A DNA stretch of 64,000 nucleotides. Source: Lojkania enalia. Taxonomy: Eukaryota; Ascomycota; Dothideomycetes; Pleosporales. This document shows, piece by piece, positions 23,155 to 35,386 of this stretch (the stretch's first letter is position 1; every line of letters begins with the position of its first letter). A model generated the notes under the pieces. The model had not been told where the DNA came from and made no database searches. It saw only the letters and a program-made list of their open reading frames with translations. The stretch lies in NCBI GenBank assembly GCA_010094045.1, contig ML986660.1, forward strand, positions 1 through 64,000, in the 5' to 3' direction. Made by a program: the position numbers and the translations under genes.

Positions 23155-23533
23155 AGAATGTTGAGTTATTGTAGAGGAGTTCATTATAAAACATGAGAAG
23201 GTAGTGGAATTCGTCCAATTTTTCTTCCTATAGAGTAGATACAAACGCTTGGAGAATGGTAATTGACCGAATCCTTATAGCCTTCTTTATAAGGAATACG
23301 GACCAAAAGTAGGGAAGGAAAAACGAAGAGGATGATAGCTTGGCAAGCCAATTACGATAAAAGTTAGCCCGTGATTCCGCGAGATCATGACGCGAATAAT
23401 TTAGCTAGCGCGTCGCGTCCTTTCATCAATGCTTGCCTTCCCCCACAACCCCTGAGTACTTTTGAGGGCCATTTCGGACTCTTATGTGGTGTCTTTTGCA
23501 TCGCTTTGCTTTTGGACTGCAGAAGAACTCGCG
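23155..23533. other. Short intergenic region, MUS-30 promoter side
   Basis: 379 bp between two genes on the + strand, holding the GNAT 3' flank and the promoter of the remodeller gene. No specific site is recognised. Confidence 0.45.
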
Positions 23534-26389
23534 ATGACATCTTCTTCCGTTGCCGGTGCAGACATAGAATCGCACAAGTCCACACCTGCGTCCTCCCCAC
23601 CACCAGCCGAAATGGACAACGTTCGCGACAGCGTCTCGAAAGAGATGCTGGAAGAAGAAGAGAGGATGCGATTGCAGCGAGAAAAGGAAGATGTGAAACG
23701 CGACGCTGAATTGGAGAAAGAACGGCAGGAGGACATCAGAAGTGGCAAAGAGGTATTGGACAAGAAATTCCAGCAATTGGAATTCTTGATGAACAAGAGC
23801 AAGGTCGGTCCCCATAGTCACCCATCATTCCATACAGAAATCTCGAGATCAAGACCCTGAACTGCTTGATAATGTACGCTGATAACGCTGGGTTTGTAGC
23901 TGTACGCGACAGTCATGCTGGCACAAATGCAGCGCCAGGAAGACGAGGAGAAAGCACGAGACGAAAAATCTCACGGACAAGCGTCGCAACGTGAGCGAAA
24001 TGCCGAGAAAGCCGCAGCCGAGTCTCAGCGACGAGCAACACGGACCTCTGCGACCGCTGCTAATGAGTCTCCTTTAGTAAACGCCGATAGCATGGCGATG
24101 CTGAAGAAAGGTCGCGGAAGGCCCAAAAAGGGATCAGCAAAGGGTGGAAAGATTTCGGATTTCTTCAAGAAGGAGGATCTTGAAAAGAAGACGGACCAGG
24201 CGTCTGTAGCAGATGCACTGAAGGAGACTGTAGATGAGGAAAATGTGAAGATTGGAGACATTGGAATACAAGGCTTGAAATCTGCGCGACAGCCCAGGCT
24301 TGTTACAGGAGGTACGATGCGTTCGTATCAGCTGGAGGGCCTTGAATGGCTACTTTCTCTGTATGAAAATGGCATCAATGGCATATTGGCGGACGAGATG
24401 GGTTTAGGGAAGACGATTCAGACTATCGCATTGCTGGCGCATCTATGGGAGATGAAGTCATACGGACCGTTCTTGATTGCTGCTCCTTTAAGTACCACTA
24501 GCAACTGGGTTGAAGAGTTTAGGAAATGGACACCTAGTATCCCTGTTTTGCTCTACCACGGCGACAAGAACGAACGGGCAAACCTTCGGCGAACAAAGCT
24601 CAAGAACCCCGGCACCGACCAGTTTCCAATCGTTGTGACTAGCTACGAGATTTGCATGAATGACCGCAAGTATCTAACGGGTTTTGGCTGGCAATTCATA
24701 ATCATTGATGAAGGCCATCGTATTAAGAATCTGGACTGCCGTCTGATCCGCGAGTTGCAGTCATATCAATCAGCGAATCGTCTCCTGATTACGGGCACCC
24801 CCCTTCAGAACAATCTCACTGAACTTTGGTCACTCTTACACTTTCTTCTTCCTACGGTGTTCGACAAGCTCTCTACGTTTGAAAGCTGGTTCGACTTCTC
24901 AGGCTTGAAAGACAAAGCTAGTTATGAGCAGTTGCTGTCTGAAGAGCGACAGCAGTATCTTGTCAAATCTTTGCACGCGGTATTGAAGCCTTTCTTATTG
25001 AGACGGGTCAAGACAGATGTTGAAAGCTTAATGCCAAAGAAGAGGGAATATATCTTGTTTGCTCCACTCACTCCAATGCAAAGAGAGCTCTATCAAGCCA
25101 TTCTAGACGGAACGAGTCGCTCTTATCTCGAAGAAAAGGCTATTGAGAGGCTTAGCGTTGGAACTGCTAGCGGTTCCGCGACGCCTTTAAGCATTCGCAG
25201 TAATAATGGCAGTCGCAAGCGTAAAGCGCTATCCAGTGGTGTCAGCACGCCAAATAAAAGCGCAAAATCTTCTCGACACGGAAGTCCTACTTCTATTGCA
25301 TCCTCAAGTCGTAGGCACGGAGGGCCAAGGAAAAACTATGAAGAAGTGAGCGATAGACGATACTTCGCCGAGCTCGATGCCCGGGATGCTCAGCATATGG
25401 AGTCTAGAGAGGAAGTCGAAGACCTGGATTCTGAGGCCGAAGAAGATAGGATACGCGCCGCAACAGTCGAGGTGGCCAAAAGACAACTTTTGCAAAAGAA
25501 GTTAGGGAATCCAGTAATGCAACTTCGCCTTTGCTGTAATTCACCCTATAACTTTTTCAATCCGTTCATCACGGCTGAAATGTCTGGATCGGAAACGTTC
25601 GCATCCGAGACAGAGCCCGATGAGACTCTTGTCACAACATCAGGGAAGATGTTGCTGCTCGATTCATTGCTCCCTGAATTGCTCCGTCGAGGTCATAAGG
25701 TACTCATTTTCTCACAGTTCACCACAACACTGGATTTACTCGGGAAATATCTTTCTTTACGTTCTTGGCACTATGCTCGGATTGATGGTTCCGTGGCGCA
25801 GACCGAACGCCATGCACAAATCAAAGCTTTCAATGCCCTGGCCTCAGAAAAGAATGCAACTAATGTCTTCATACTCTCAACACGAGCTGGTGGTCAAGGT
25901 ATTAATCTTGCAGCAGCTGATACCGTCATTCTGTTTGACTCAGACTGGAACCCCCAGCAGGATCTCCAAGCTATGGATCGTGCTCATCGAATTGGCCAAA
26001 CTCGAAATGTGATCGTGTATCGTTTTGCCACTCGAAATACAGTTGAGCAGAAACTACTCGAGTCTGCTGAAGGGAAGCGTCGCCTCGAGAAACTGGTTAT
26101 TAGAAAAGGTGGAGTGCGAAATGATAGAGGCCGGGGAAAGCAGTTGGAGAAGGAGCAGGAGGTAGAAGAGCTTCAGAAGTTACTGAGAAGATCTGATGGT
26201 GAGAGGTTCGATGTCGAAGGGAGCGGCAGCGATTTGTTATCAGAAAAGGAATTAGAGATCCTATTGGATAGGTCTGACGAAGCCTACGAGCGGGCTGAGA
26301 AAGGTCTGGATATCGGTGGTGAAGACCAAGTGTTCCAGGCTGTAGGAAAGAGGGGGGAAGGCGCTTTGATGGAGGGGTTGAGGGCGTAA
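23534..26389 (+). CDS. mus-30: SNF2-family chromatin remodeller, LSH/DDM1/HELLS type
   Basis: Two exons, 23534-23803 and 23900-26389, give 919 residues; the 96-bp intron has a weak donor (GTCGGT) but a good branch (CTGATAAC) and TAG acceptor, and the join SKLYATVML keeps frame. Residues about 30-75 form a charged coiled coil. An AT-hook-like KKGRGRPKKG precedes the ATPase. Helicase motifs: Walker A DEMGLGKT (about 256-263), motif II DEGH (about 360-363, the LSH/Irc5 form of DEAH), TGTPLQNN, then after a low-complexity Ser-rich insert (about 510-560) the C-terminal half with FSQFTTTLDLL, DGSVAQTERH, STRAGGQGINL and DRAHRIGQ. These are the order and spacing of the LSH subgroup, represented in Neurospora by MUS-30 and in yeast by Irc5. 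Nuclear ATP-dependent nucleosome remodelling linked to DNA methylation in plants/animals and to genome stability in Neurospora. Confidence 0.93.
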
Positions 26390-26621
26390 AGAGGACTAGG
26401 TGTTTCGAGAATGTAATTAAACGACTGGTACAATACCCTTGCGTGTATTCTACCATTCTCTAGGTCAGCACCGCTAGTCTTAGACTCGCCGCCATCGAGG
26501 GGAGGTCGCGGTGATCTCTGTTATAATTTAATTCTAAGATGGCGTTTAATTTCATCATTCTCCGATAGTTAACATGAATAACTATACTTTAAATGTCTTC
26601 TCATCACCCCCATTTAATATA

Positions 26622-28307
26622 TTACACGCGTGCTGCAAACTGGATGTAGGGCCCGTCGCGTATAGGAGCGAAAGCGTCTTTCGTCTGATACTGACGGTGA
26701 GATTTCCTGCCCCATACCATCTCAATACCGCCCTCGCCAGTTCGATCTCCTGGAGCAAGTCTGAACTCATAACCATGCAATAGTCTAGCGAATAGAAGAG
26801 AGAGCTCCATTAGCGCAAGGTTTTTCCCCGGGCATCCGCGAGTACCGATGGAAAAAGGCGCGAAAGCCCTCTCGGCATCTGCAACATCCTTCTCGGACAC
26901 CCCATCTCCCACGATCCATCTTTCTGGACGATAGACAAATGGATCTCCGAAAACATTTTGGTCATGAAACAGTGCATAGAAGCCACATCCGATAATCACA
27001 CCAGGTGGAAAATATTCATCCCCAATCCGCAGCCCGCCTAGAAGAACTTCACGCGGGAATTCGTTGGCCCCAGGGGGACTCATGCGCAGGGTCTCGTTGA
27101 TCACAGCTTGGAGGTATTTGCATTCCCTTATCTGCGGACCAAGTCTGATAGCCTCCATATCTGCAAATTGGGTTCGGACTTCGTGCTTCAACTTTTGGTA
27201 TGCGGATTCGTTTCGACTTAGATAAAAGAATGTGGCTGCCATTGCGCCAGCAGTTGTATCCGTTGCGGCTACAGTAAGCATATCCGCTTCTTCCACCAGT
27301 TCAGCTTGAGAGTATCCACGCTGTCTTGTCTCAGGGTCTTTAGCATGAAATAGGTAGTGCAACATATCTCTTCTTTCGGCTTCCAGGCCTTTGTCCTGTA
27401 GGCTTTCTTCTTGGCAAAGCCGTTCCATGACAGCTTTCTCAACGAATCGAACATAGTTTTTGATCTTCGCCGGCATTATCTTCCTGTATAAAATATCTAG
27501 CCCCCTAGGTTTGAGCCAGACCCAGATATGAACGAAAGGGGAATTCATGATCTAAAAACATTGCACCCTTAGTCGATATCTAGCGAAAGAATTAGTTGAG
27601 CCTTACCCTAAACATGAGCCACATATACTGCGAGATATCATGGGGAATGGTTTTAAGGCTACTATCCACAGGTTCTTTCGTGTCAAAGCTTTTCCCATAA
27701 CACAATTCTGCCATAATATCGAATTGAAGATTATCCAAATGCTTTGATATGTTCCTTGGATCACTCCAATCGCCTCCTTTCCCTTTCAAAATGTCAAACC
27801 AGCGGTCAAGATGCTTGATCACAAATGGCTGAGCCGATTTGATAGCTTTGTCGGAGATTGCAGCATTCAATATCTTTCGTCGACGCACATGCTGCAATTT
27901 ATCAACACAGGAAAATGTGTTAGGAGGTGCAGCCTTCTTTTGCCAGACTAGGTACGAGTTTGATTTTTGAACATTTGCGCGAGAGTCATAGATTGTGCGA
28001 AGGGCCTCTGGAGTGCTCATGACCACACTATCATATCTATAGCGCACGATAGGTCCGTAGACTTCATGCAATTGCCAGAGCCATACGTGACGGTCACCTC
28101 TGGCTGTGTGCCAAAATGAAAGCCAGCCAGAGAATTTGGCAGAAATCGGTCCAGGATATTTTGAGAGTGAATGAAAGAATACGTAATACACGGCACTTCC
28201 AAAGTACTATTGCTCGAGGTTAGCACTTAGCATGCAGAAAGATGATGTGGATGCCTGACATAAGCCACGTATATCGCTAGACATATTGCAAGATAGTAGC
28301 TGACCAT
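26622..28307 (-). CDS. Cytochrome P450 (first of two in the cluster)
   Basis: Membrane-anchored ER monooxygenase. Exons 28307-28260, 28206-27607 and 27551-26622 give 525 residues. The 16-residue first exon, MVSYYLAICLAIYVAY, is part of the membrane anchor; its donor GTCAGG is weak but the intron has a branch GCTAAC and keeps frame. Then KYPGP hinge (about 30-34), I-helix AATDTT (about 311-316), E-x-x-R as ETLR (about 369-372), PERW (about 425-428) and heme loop FSIGTRGCPG with Cys about 456. All catalytic landmarks are present, so it should be active. The shape is that of fungal secondary-metabolism P450s often annotated as benzoate hydroxylase or trichothecene-type oxygenases; substrate cannot be read. 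A second, clearly related but diverged P450 lies 3.8 kb away in opposite orientation. Its promoter has a TATATAA-like element near 28331-28340 (minus strand) and CGG-N5-CCG at 28357-28367. Confidence 0.92.
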
Positions 28308-29515
28308 GATGAATAGAAATTTCTAATATAGCATATATAATTCTCAAATTAGTATTCGGGAGCTCCGTCCTCGGGACCTCATTGACAAGAAATTCAAAAG
28401 AAAAGAAAAACCGTAGACAAGGGAGGTAGATAAGGCAGTGGCTAGGCTGAAGCGCTCAGAGCGACAAGGACGGTGATTTGATGAAGGCACACAACCACGC
28501 GCATTATTCCATTGGCCCATCTAATTTGTTTTATTGGTTATCGCTTGGAACTCATTGTTGCACATCTCATGCGAAGACTGTCCCGTTTTAGGTAGATTAT
28601 ACGTTGCCTGTCTCCATATATATAGTGAAATCCCGAGAATGCCCAATGATCCTTGATCAATACTTCGACAGGGTGCCTATCCAAAAAAAGAGCCCACCGG
28701 TTCGCATGGTTCTTGCATACCACAGCGTTGGACCCGATTGACGGGATGGTTCCAGGCTAAACTCAATTCGGCATACAGCTCGTTGCCACATTCGGTATAC
28801 AGCGCGTTAACCACAAATCTTGGATGCCTTGGCATTTGACTGCGGTGTTTCTGCTCAGGTTCATGATCTGGTCCCTACGTTAGCAAGGATTAGACCTATA
28901 GCATAAGGAATACCTAGGTAGTTTTCCTTAAACTATGAGGTGGTAATTGACTTAGAATACGTTAGACTAGTCTATATAGAAAGCGTACAAAGTAAACAAG
29001 ACCGCGGGGCGAGCGCTACTCTCGCACGAGAACAGAATTTGTGCTCTTGCTCTATCCTTATTGGGTACGGAGCAGAAGATTCTTATTCATTCCCAATTGT
29101 TGAATTCCGAATAGTCAGCAGACGCCCCGCGAGGCGCAAGCAAATATTGACGATCGCCATGCACTCTCTTCTTCCCCAGCAGGGCAACTCCTCAACTTGC
29201 TCGGACTCCGGCGATTATTCCTTGTATGCCACTTCTCCGCCTACTCCACGGGTGCGGCTGCCTTGATCCCAAGTTTTGGGTTGATTGGATAGGAAAACAG
29301 GCTTTCACATCGTGCATACTAGGTGGCGCTTGCATCTGCGGGGGGGCTGGATACTTGCATCCCTTTTTGTAGCATATATCACAAATGAGGAGTGTACATC
29401 ACTCGAATAATTCGCATCTATCATATCATTCCTATCAGAATACCTTTCGCCTGCTGTCTATTCCTTTCGTTCTCTACATCTTCTACTACATTTTGTATTC
29501 TCTATAGCCCACACG
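28308..29515. promoter_or_regulatory. Divergent promoter region, P450 and rhodopsin-domain gene
   Basis: About 1.2 kb between two divergently transcribed genes. Directly seen: TTATATATGC on the minus strand at 28331-28340, about 25-35 bp upstream of the P450 start, and an inverted pair CGG-GAGCT-CCG at 28357-28367. CGG inverted repeats are the usual target of Zn(II)2Cys6 activators, but a site this short can arise by chance. No coding region is supportable. Confidence 0.4.
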
Positions 29516-30721
29516 ATGGCAGCGCCTACACCGGCCGATATCGCCTACATGATGGAACACATGGGCGAAGATAGGCGACCTAACTATATCGTTGCAAACT
29601 CAGTCTGTATTGGAGTTGCGATAATTGCAGTTTTCCTTCGATATATTTCGCGATTTCTCGCCGGAACCAAATACGGATTGGATGATTATACAATCCTAAT
29701 TTCCTTGGTAATGCTTCTTCTGCGGGTTTGTATGCGAATAAATGTTGACCTTGACAGATTTTCACATTGGGATTCGAGATCGGGTTGTTTGTTTCAGTCC
29801 ATTACGGAATGGGACGACACGCTATCCTTGTAACTGACGTGAAGAGCTTTGCAATCACAGCACTCACTGCCGAGGTGCTTTACAACGTCTCTATCATGAT
29901 TACGAAACTCTCCATCCTCCTGCTGTTTGATCGTATCTTTCCCCTGCAGTGGTTTAGGCGGACAAACCTAACACTTGGAACCTTTATCGTTCTATATTCT
30001 GTAACTCAAATGTTTGGTACAATCTTCCAGTGTGTTCCTATACACGCAAAATGGACTCCAGGGGTCGTGCCCAAGTGCATCAACTACGTTGCGATGATTA
30101 TTTCATGCGGCGCTATTAATATTATCACCGACTTTATCATGCTGGTTCTGCCGATTCCTATCTTGTGGAAACTGCAAGTAAGCCAGCATCGGAAGTGGGT
30201 CCTGATGTTGATGTTTCTAATGGGAGCTTTCGTGTGCGTCATAAGTATTGTTCGTCTGTTCTACGCCCAACACGTCGATACTGTGGATCCAACTTGTAAG
30301 TCTTGACACTACAAACATATTTAATGGTCTAATGAACATAGGGGATTTTGTATGGCCATCTATGATATCTGGCCTGGAGTGCTGTAGTGCAATTCTTACC
30401 GCCTGCATTCCTACGTACCGCCCACTAGTCAACAAGATTCGCCATGGTGTGGCGTCTGAGAACACTGTCCCACGCTCGACGAAGCCGTCGACTAAAAGTT
30501 CGGGTGGAGGATATATAGGCACGCCGCTTCGTCGAATGCTGCGGGGCAAGCTTATAGACGACGACTCATCGAATAGCACTACCGAGCGTCATGACTATGA
30601 CCAGATTGGCAAAGGAACTGATTCTGAGGCAAGAATTAATTCTGAAACAGAGTGGGATCAGTCTCCAGCAAAGAACCAGGAAATTCTTGTCACGCATACA
30701 TTTTCCTCAGAAAGAGTGTAG
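29516..30721 (+). CDS. Integral membrane protein, fungal rhodopsin domain (PTH11-like)
   Basis: Exons 29516-29707, 29758-30295 and 30342-30721 (introns of 50 bp, GTAATG to GACAG, and 46 bp, GTAAGT to CATAG) give 369 residues. A donor at 29726 was considered and rejected because it leaves only 32 bp. About seven hydrophobic helices fill residues 25-275; the family signatures GLDDYTILISL at the second helix, SVHYGMGRH, ITKLSILLLFDRIFP and a conserved Cys/Trp stretch FQCVPIHAKWTP with DFIMLVLPIP are all present. The C-terminal tail (about 100 residues) is hydrophilic, Ser/Thr-rich and cytosolic. The domain occurs in PTH11-type GPCR-like proteins and in members of trichothecene-type clusters (SAT family), where the role is unknown. 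It lacks a CFEM domain. Here it sits between two P450 genes; signalling or membrane-scaffold function is inference. Confidence 0.9.
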
Positions 30722-32066
30722 CTAGATTTGTGAAGACCATGATAATTCTAGTATAGGCTTGATACAATACCTAATATTTAGGTTACGGACCTTAGGGAAT
30801 ATGAATAATATAAGATTTTATTGAGTTTGTGAGCAGAAGCTAATCTCAATTGTTCACCATCTCATGCTCGTGATTCAAGAATTGCTCCTATAACTATTAT
30901 CTAAAAAACCATTTTCGACAGCATCTTGAAAAATAGCCAGGGCGATCCGTCCATCCTGAAAGGGCCCCTAAGCCCCCTTATCTCAAGCGGATTTTTTTTT
31001 TCAGGTCAATCTACAGGCTAAGGAATACTAATATGTGATGAAACCGTTCATCCATGTCCCGGTGACATGGGTGGTCATCAAACCCCCTCTCATGGCTGAA
31101 TCTAGCTTCGGGCTTCGCCAACCCCTTGTCCCGCTGTATGTCTGCCACCTTGCATAATTCTATGCCTTAGTCTTGCATCGGGCTTCGGGGACCAAAATAT
31201 CAAAGGCAAATCTGGTGCTCGGTTTCCGAGGATACATCCATCAAGCCAAAGTGGATTTTTCTAGGACATGATGTTTCATCAGGAATCTAGATATATAGAA
31301 TTGACCTATAATATCCATCGTTCTGTCGTTCCGATGTTGTTTCCATTAGTATCGGTGATTGTTAAATGATGGTTGAAGAAGGAATGTATTCTAGTAACTC
31401 CCGACTATGCGGTAGTCTGCGCTTTACATCCGCTGAACTTGTTTTGTCTTATTAGATCAGCTCCGTAAGAACTCTGTTTGACTTTCATGGACAGACTACG
31501 TTCGGTGCGGATCGCCCCGTCCGATGCAAGATGGGTCCTACCGTACGCCAAAATTAAATTCCCCGACGACTAGACCCATTTCTTCTACGTTGGACCCCTG
31601 CTCTTGAGAATCCCATCCACGCTCTCTAAAACAAAATCTGAACTGTCTCATTCGATTGTTCATATCCCACAACTATATTAAGTACTCACGGACACTATGC
31701 CAATTGCTTGGAATAATGCAAGGGTCTCAAGTAGAAGGATATGCCGAGCCTCGCTAAAGCCATTAGAAATCTGCATGGGGGCTTGACGGTGTCTATTGAG
31801 ACCTTGTATTGAAATCGATCCATACCAAGGTGGTTTCGGCCATTTCAAAAGGCGGATGAAAGCTCCCTAGAGCTAACACCTAATGGGTAATAGAAGCCCC
31901 TAACCATTGCAAAAGGATGTGAGGCGATAACTCATAAGAGGTAGGAAAAAGAGCTTTGACTACCATTTAAATCAGTTTCATGTCGTTTGACTTTCTCAAA
32001 TATTCTCTTGCTTCCTGAACCTACGGCTTTAGAAAAATCGCTTTTGTTCTACACTGAATCTCCGCT
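30722..32066. promoter_or_regulatory. Upstream region of second P450 with CGG-type motifs
   Basis: About 1.3 kb with no gene. Motifs seen: TCGGGCTTCGG at 31178-31188 (TCG-N5-CGG, the pattern bound by AflR-type regulators) with a near copy TCGGGCTTCGC at 31108-31118; CTCGGTTTCCGAG at 31218-31230 (a perfect 5-bp inverted repeat with CGG-N3-CCG core); and CGG-N10-CCG at 31508-31523. These lie 540-960 bp upstream of the P450 start. Regulatory function is inferred from pattern only. Confidence 0.35.
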
Positions 32067-33902
32067 ATGTCTTCGGAAGCGCCTACCTACTACAAACAGC
32101 TAAATACGCCAATGGCTTTTGTGCTTCTCTCATGGGTTCTGAGCATAGGATATGTTCTCACCCTGCTCGCACAACTCTTTTTTAAACCTGAAACTAGCAT
32201 CATCTCTAAAACGACGTTCGCTATTTCACTGCTATGTGCTGAATTCGCATTTTACGTGGGTCTGCTTCACGATTCATGTATGGCCACAATCTTATTAAAT
32301 TAGTGCTCTGCCGTTATTGCCTATCGTGTATGGTTCCACCCACTTGGAAAGTATCCTGGCCCTTTCCTAGCGAAGTTCACAGACTGGTACTCCGTCTATC
32401 ACTGCATGCGTGGGGATCGCCATATCGACTTTTACAAACTACACTGCAAATATGGTTCATAACCCTCCTAGCTAGCAATAAGACTATTGCTAATATGAGT
32501 AGGCCCAGTCGTGCGGTATGGCCCTCATCGCATCTCCATGAACACAAGTAAAGCCCTCCGTGAAATTTATCACGTACGCTCCAACTGCCAAAAGTCGCAA
32601 TTATTTATAGTTTTTAGCCATTTTTTCAAGGTTCAAAGTATCATGACAACACTTCACAGGAAAGAGCATGCCTTAAAGCGACGAATTGTGACAGAGGCAC
32701 TAGCACCATATTCCCTAAAGCAAATGGAATCTCGCGTGATGCAGAATGTCAGGATCTTCTGCGATAAGATGATCGATAATCCAATTGACAAGAATAATGT
32801 GTGGAATTCGGCACGTAACATGAGTGAGTGGTGCGGGTGGCTTGCTAACGATATTATGGGGGATATTACGTTTCATAGAAACTGGAAGATGTTGGAGAGT
32901 GAGGATCATCGCGATGTAATAACGATATTGAGTCGGGGTGTCGGTGGTTTAATCACTGTAAGTACTGCCCGTCGTTGCATTCCTGTCAGTCTCACACATT
33001 CGTAGATGGCCCACATGCCTCGTCTTCTGGATTTGAAGCTAGATAAGATCTTCTTCCGTCGCGCGACTGAAGACACATACAAAGTCGAGAAACTTTCGAC
33101 TGAAAGAACAAATTGGCGCCTAGGACAACGTGACAATATTAAGGAGCGCGATATTTTTGGCACACTGGCAGCTGTACAGGACTCAGAAACGAAACGCTGT
33201 CTCACGCGTGAAGAGCTTATCGCAGAGACAGCCTTTTTCATAATTGCCGGCGCTGATACCACTGGCTCTGCAATGACGGCAACGATTTTCTACCTCCTAC
33301 ACAACCCTAATTGCTACCAGCGTCTGCAAGAAGAGGTCCTGAGCTCGTTTACATCACTGGAAGATATCCATAGTGGCAAGCAACTAGATCAATGCCTGTA
33401 TCTTCATGCCTGCATTACAGAAGCAATGCGGCTCTCACCCGGCGTTGGCGGCATTTTGCCCCGTGAGGTCCTGCAACCGGGCATGTGGGTTGACAAACAC
33501 TTTTTCCCACCCGGAACAGATGTCGGTGTTTCCAACTACGCAATTCACCATAACATTGAGTATTTTCCCTCACCGTTCACTTTTAAGCCAGAGCGCTGGC
33601 TATCTGATAGTGTATGCGAAGGTGGTGTGAGCGTACAAGAGGTGAAGTTGGCTCAATCGGCCTATTCTCCGTTTGGTGTGGGACGAACGAACTGTGTTGG
33701 CCAGAACTTGGCATATCAAGAGATCATGACAGTTATTGCGAGGCTACTGTTTCTGTATGACATGCGCATCAAACCAGGGACTACGATGGGGGAAGGATCA
33801 GTGGAGCTTGGGCCGGATCGGTGTAGGAAAGATGAGCTTCAAACATGGGATAGATTCGTGAGCTATCACGAGGGACCAATGGTTGAATTCCGTCCTCGAT
33901 AG
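32067..33902 (+). CDS. Cytochrome P450 (second of two in the cluster)
   Basis: Four exons, 32067-32255, 32304-32454, 32503-32957 and 33006-33902, separated by three 48-bp introns, give 563 residues. Donors GTGGGT and GTTCAT are weak, but the three joins restore FYCSAVIAYRVWFHPLGKYPGP and CKYGPVVRYGPHR, both textbook P450 blocks. N-terminal region has two hydrophobic helices (about 16-37, 47-62), one more than usual. Catalytic features: I-helix AGADTT (about 346-351), EAMR (about 404-407), PERW (about 461-464) and heme loop FGVGRTNCVG with Cys about 495. It is similar in layout to the neighbouring P450 (PGP.....KF, PREVL, PFxxGxxxCxGxNLA) but well diverged, so they are different enzymes rather than a recent duplicate. 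Substrate unknown. Confidence 0.92.
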
Positions 33903-34433
33903 ATTGGGGAGCATGTTGCATGATTGACGCCAGTGCGTTGAAACTTTGGTGAGGACATGACGGGACTGTGTTTGTTATCAATTGTTTCTAGGAATTTCGA
34001 ATTTCAATTATTATTTACCTCATTATAATGGGTGAAGGGCCGTCACCTCAATAGAATATTAATTTTGTATGACTGGTTCACTTGAGTTGCAAGACCTAGA
34101 AAGTTTAGCCGCGCAGCTATGCCCCAAGGTACGAACTAAACTTATATCTCAGACGAATAACTATTTCAAAAGTCCTTGGAGCCTTCCTCTGGGACCTGGG
34201 ACTAAAAATGTAACCACCTAACATTAGGAAATAATTCCAAGGTCATCTCCCTCCCATATGGCTGTTTATATCACTCTAGAACTTACCTAGCCAAATGAGT
34301 GGAAAATATGCGCACGGTTTATTTATATAGGATAAAGAGTCATACTAGGAAAGTTCTGGTTCCTCCATAATACAAAATCAAAATTACTAACCAGTATGCT
34401 ATTGGAGTAATGAGAGGTGGCTTCTCCAGAATT
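33903..34433. other. Convergent intergenic spacer
   Basis: About 530 bp between convergent genes; should hold two terminators. AT-rich with no distinct poly(A) signal that I would single out. Confidence 0.45.
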
Positions 34434-35386
34434 TTACTTATCGAGGTCAGTGCTACGAATAACATCCTCCCACTCATTACAGATCGCCAGGTTGTTAACA
34501 CATGTCTTCCTCATCGTTGATAACACGTCTGGACCTAGAGGAAGTCTCGTTGGCATCGCTTTGCCCTCTGCAACTCCTTCACCCTTCACAACGTCAATCA
34601 TGATATTGACCGCCTTTTTGGGATCTCCTGGTTGATTCCCATTCATTTTCTGTACGAATTGCCCCACCAACTCTCGAACATAGTCATATTCTGTGATAGG
34701 ATTTGTGCGAAATTTGATGTTGTCCGGATGCATCATCTTGGTTCGGAAGAAGCCAAGTTCGAAGATAATGGACTTGATATTGAGATGGGCGGTCTCCTGG
34801 CGGAGACAGTCGTTCCAGCCTTCAAGGGCGTGCTTTGTGGCACAGTACTAAGTTGAACTCATCAGTCTTCAACCTCCACATAGGAAATGACATAACTCAC
34901 TGGGCCTGCGCCAGGCTCGCCCGCAATTCCGCCTGAGGATCCGAGGAAGACAACAATACCAGCTTTTTTTTCCCGGAAGTGTGGGAGAACAGCCCTGGTA
35001 GCCTTGATGACGCCAAAGAAATTGGTCTCAAATTGAGAAAGATAATTCTCATAGCTTTGAACGTCAACTTGGTTGGAAATGAGAAGCTTTCAATATCCTC
35101 ACCTAGCTTCCTCGGCAAGACCAGCTTCAATGTAACCTGCGTTGTTCACTAATACATCGATTGGTCCATCATTGAGTATATCCAACACTATTGCACTAAT
35201 TTCATCCTGGGAAGCTGTCACGTCAAGACTGTATGTTCTTGCTCCGGCTTCTTTAAGAGCAGATATCCGTGCAACATCTCCACGTGTAGTAGCAATAACC
35301 TTGTCACCTCGTGCGAGAATCCCCATCACAAACGCCTCCCCGAGCCCAGAAGAGCATCCAGTGACGAGCCATGTTAGCTGTGCCAT
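34434..35386 (-). CDS. Short-chain dehydrogenase/reductase (classical SDR)
   Basis: Exons 35386-35103, 35054-34901 and 34847-34434, joined by 48-bp (GTGAGG to CAAAG) and 53-bp (GTGAGT to CTTAG) introns, give 283 residues. The Rossmann glycine motif TGCSSGLG is at 9-16, DVT at about 55-57, NNAG at 81-84, a catalytic Ser in GSSGG and the YCATK motif with Tyr147 and Lys151. These are all needed for NAD(P)H-dependent oxidoreduction; the N-terminal Arg (TTRGD) after the second strand suggests NADP. Size and the conserved QETAHLNIKS.IFELGFFRT downstream fit the fungal group often called retinol- or hydroxysteroid-type SDRs. In this neighbourhood a ketone/alcohol tailoring step is the plain inference. 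It is divergent from the UbiA-type gene across 1.6 kb. Confidence 0.92.

Noticed and set aside
29726..29757. Intron of 32 bp in the rhodopsin-domain gene
   Set aside because: Too short for fungal introns; the donor at 29708 gives a normal 50-bp intron and a better family match.
32277..32303. Intron donor GTATGG at about 32278 in the second P450
   Set aside because: Would leave only about 26 bp; the GTGGGT donor at 32256 gives a 48-bp intron and a correct P450 join.
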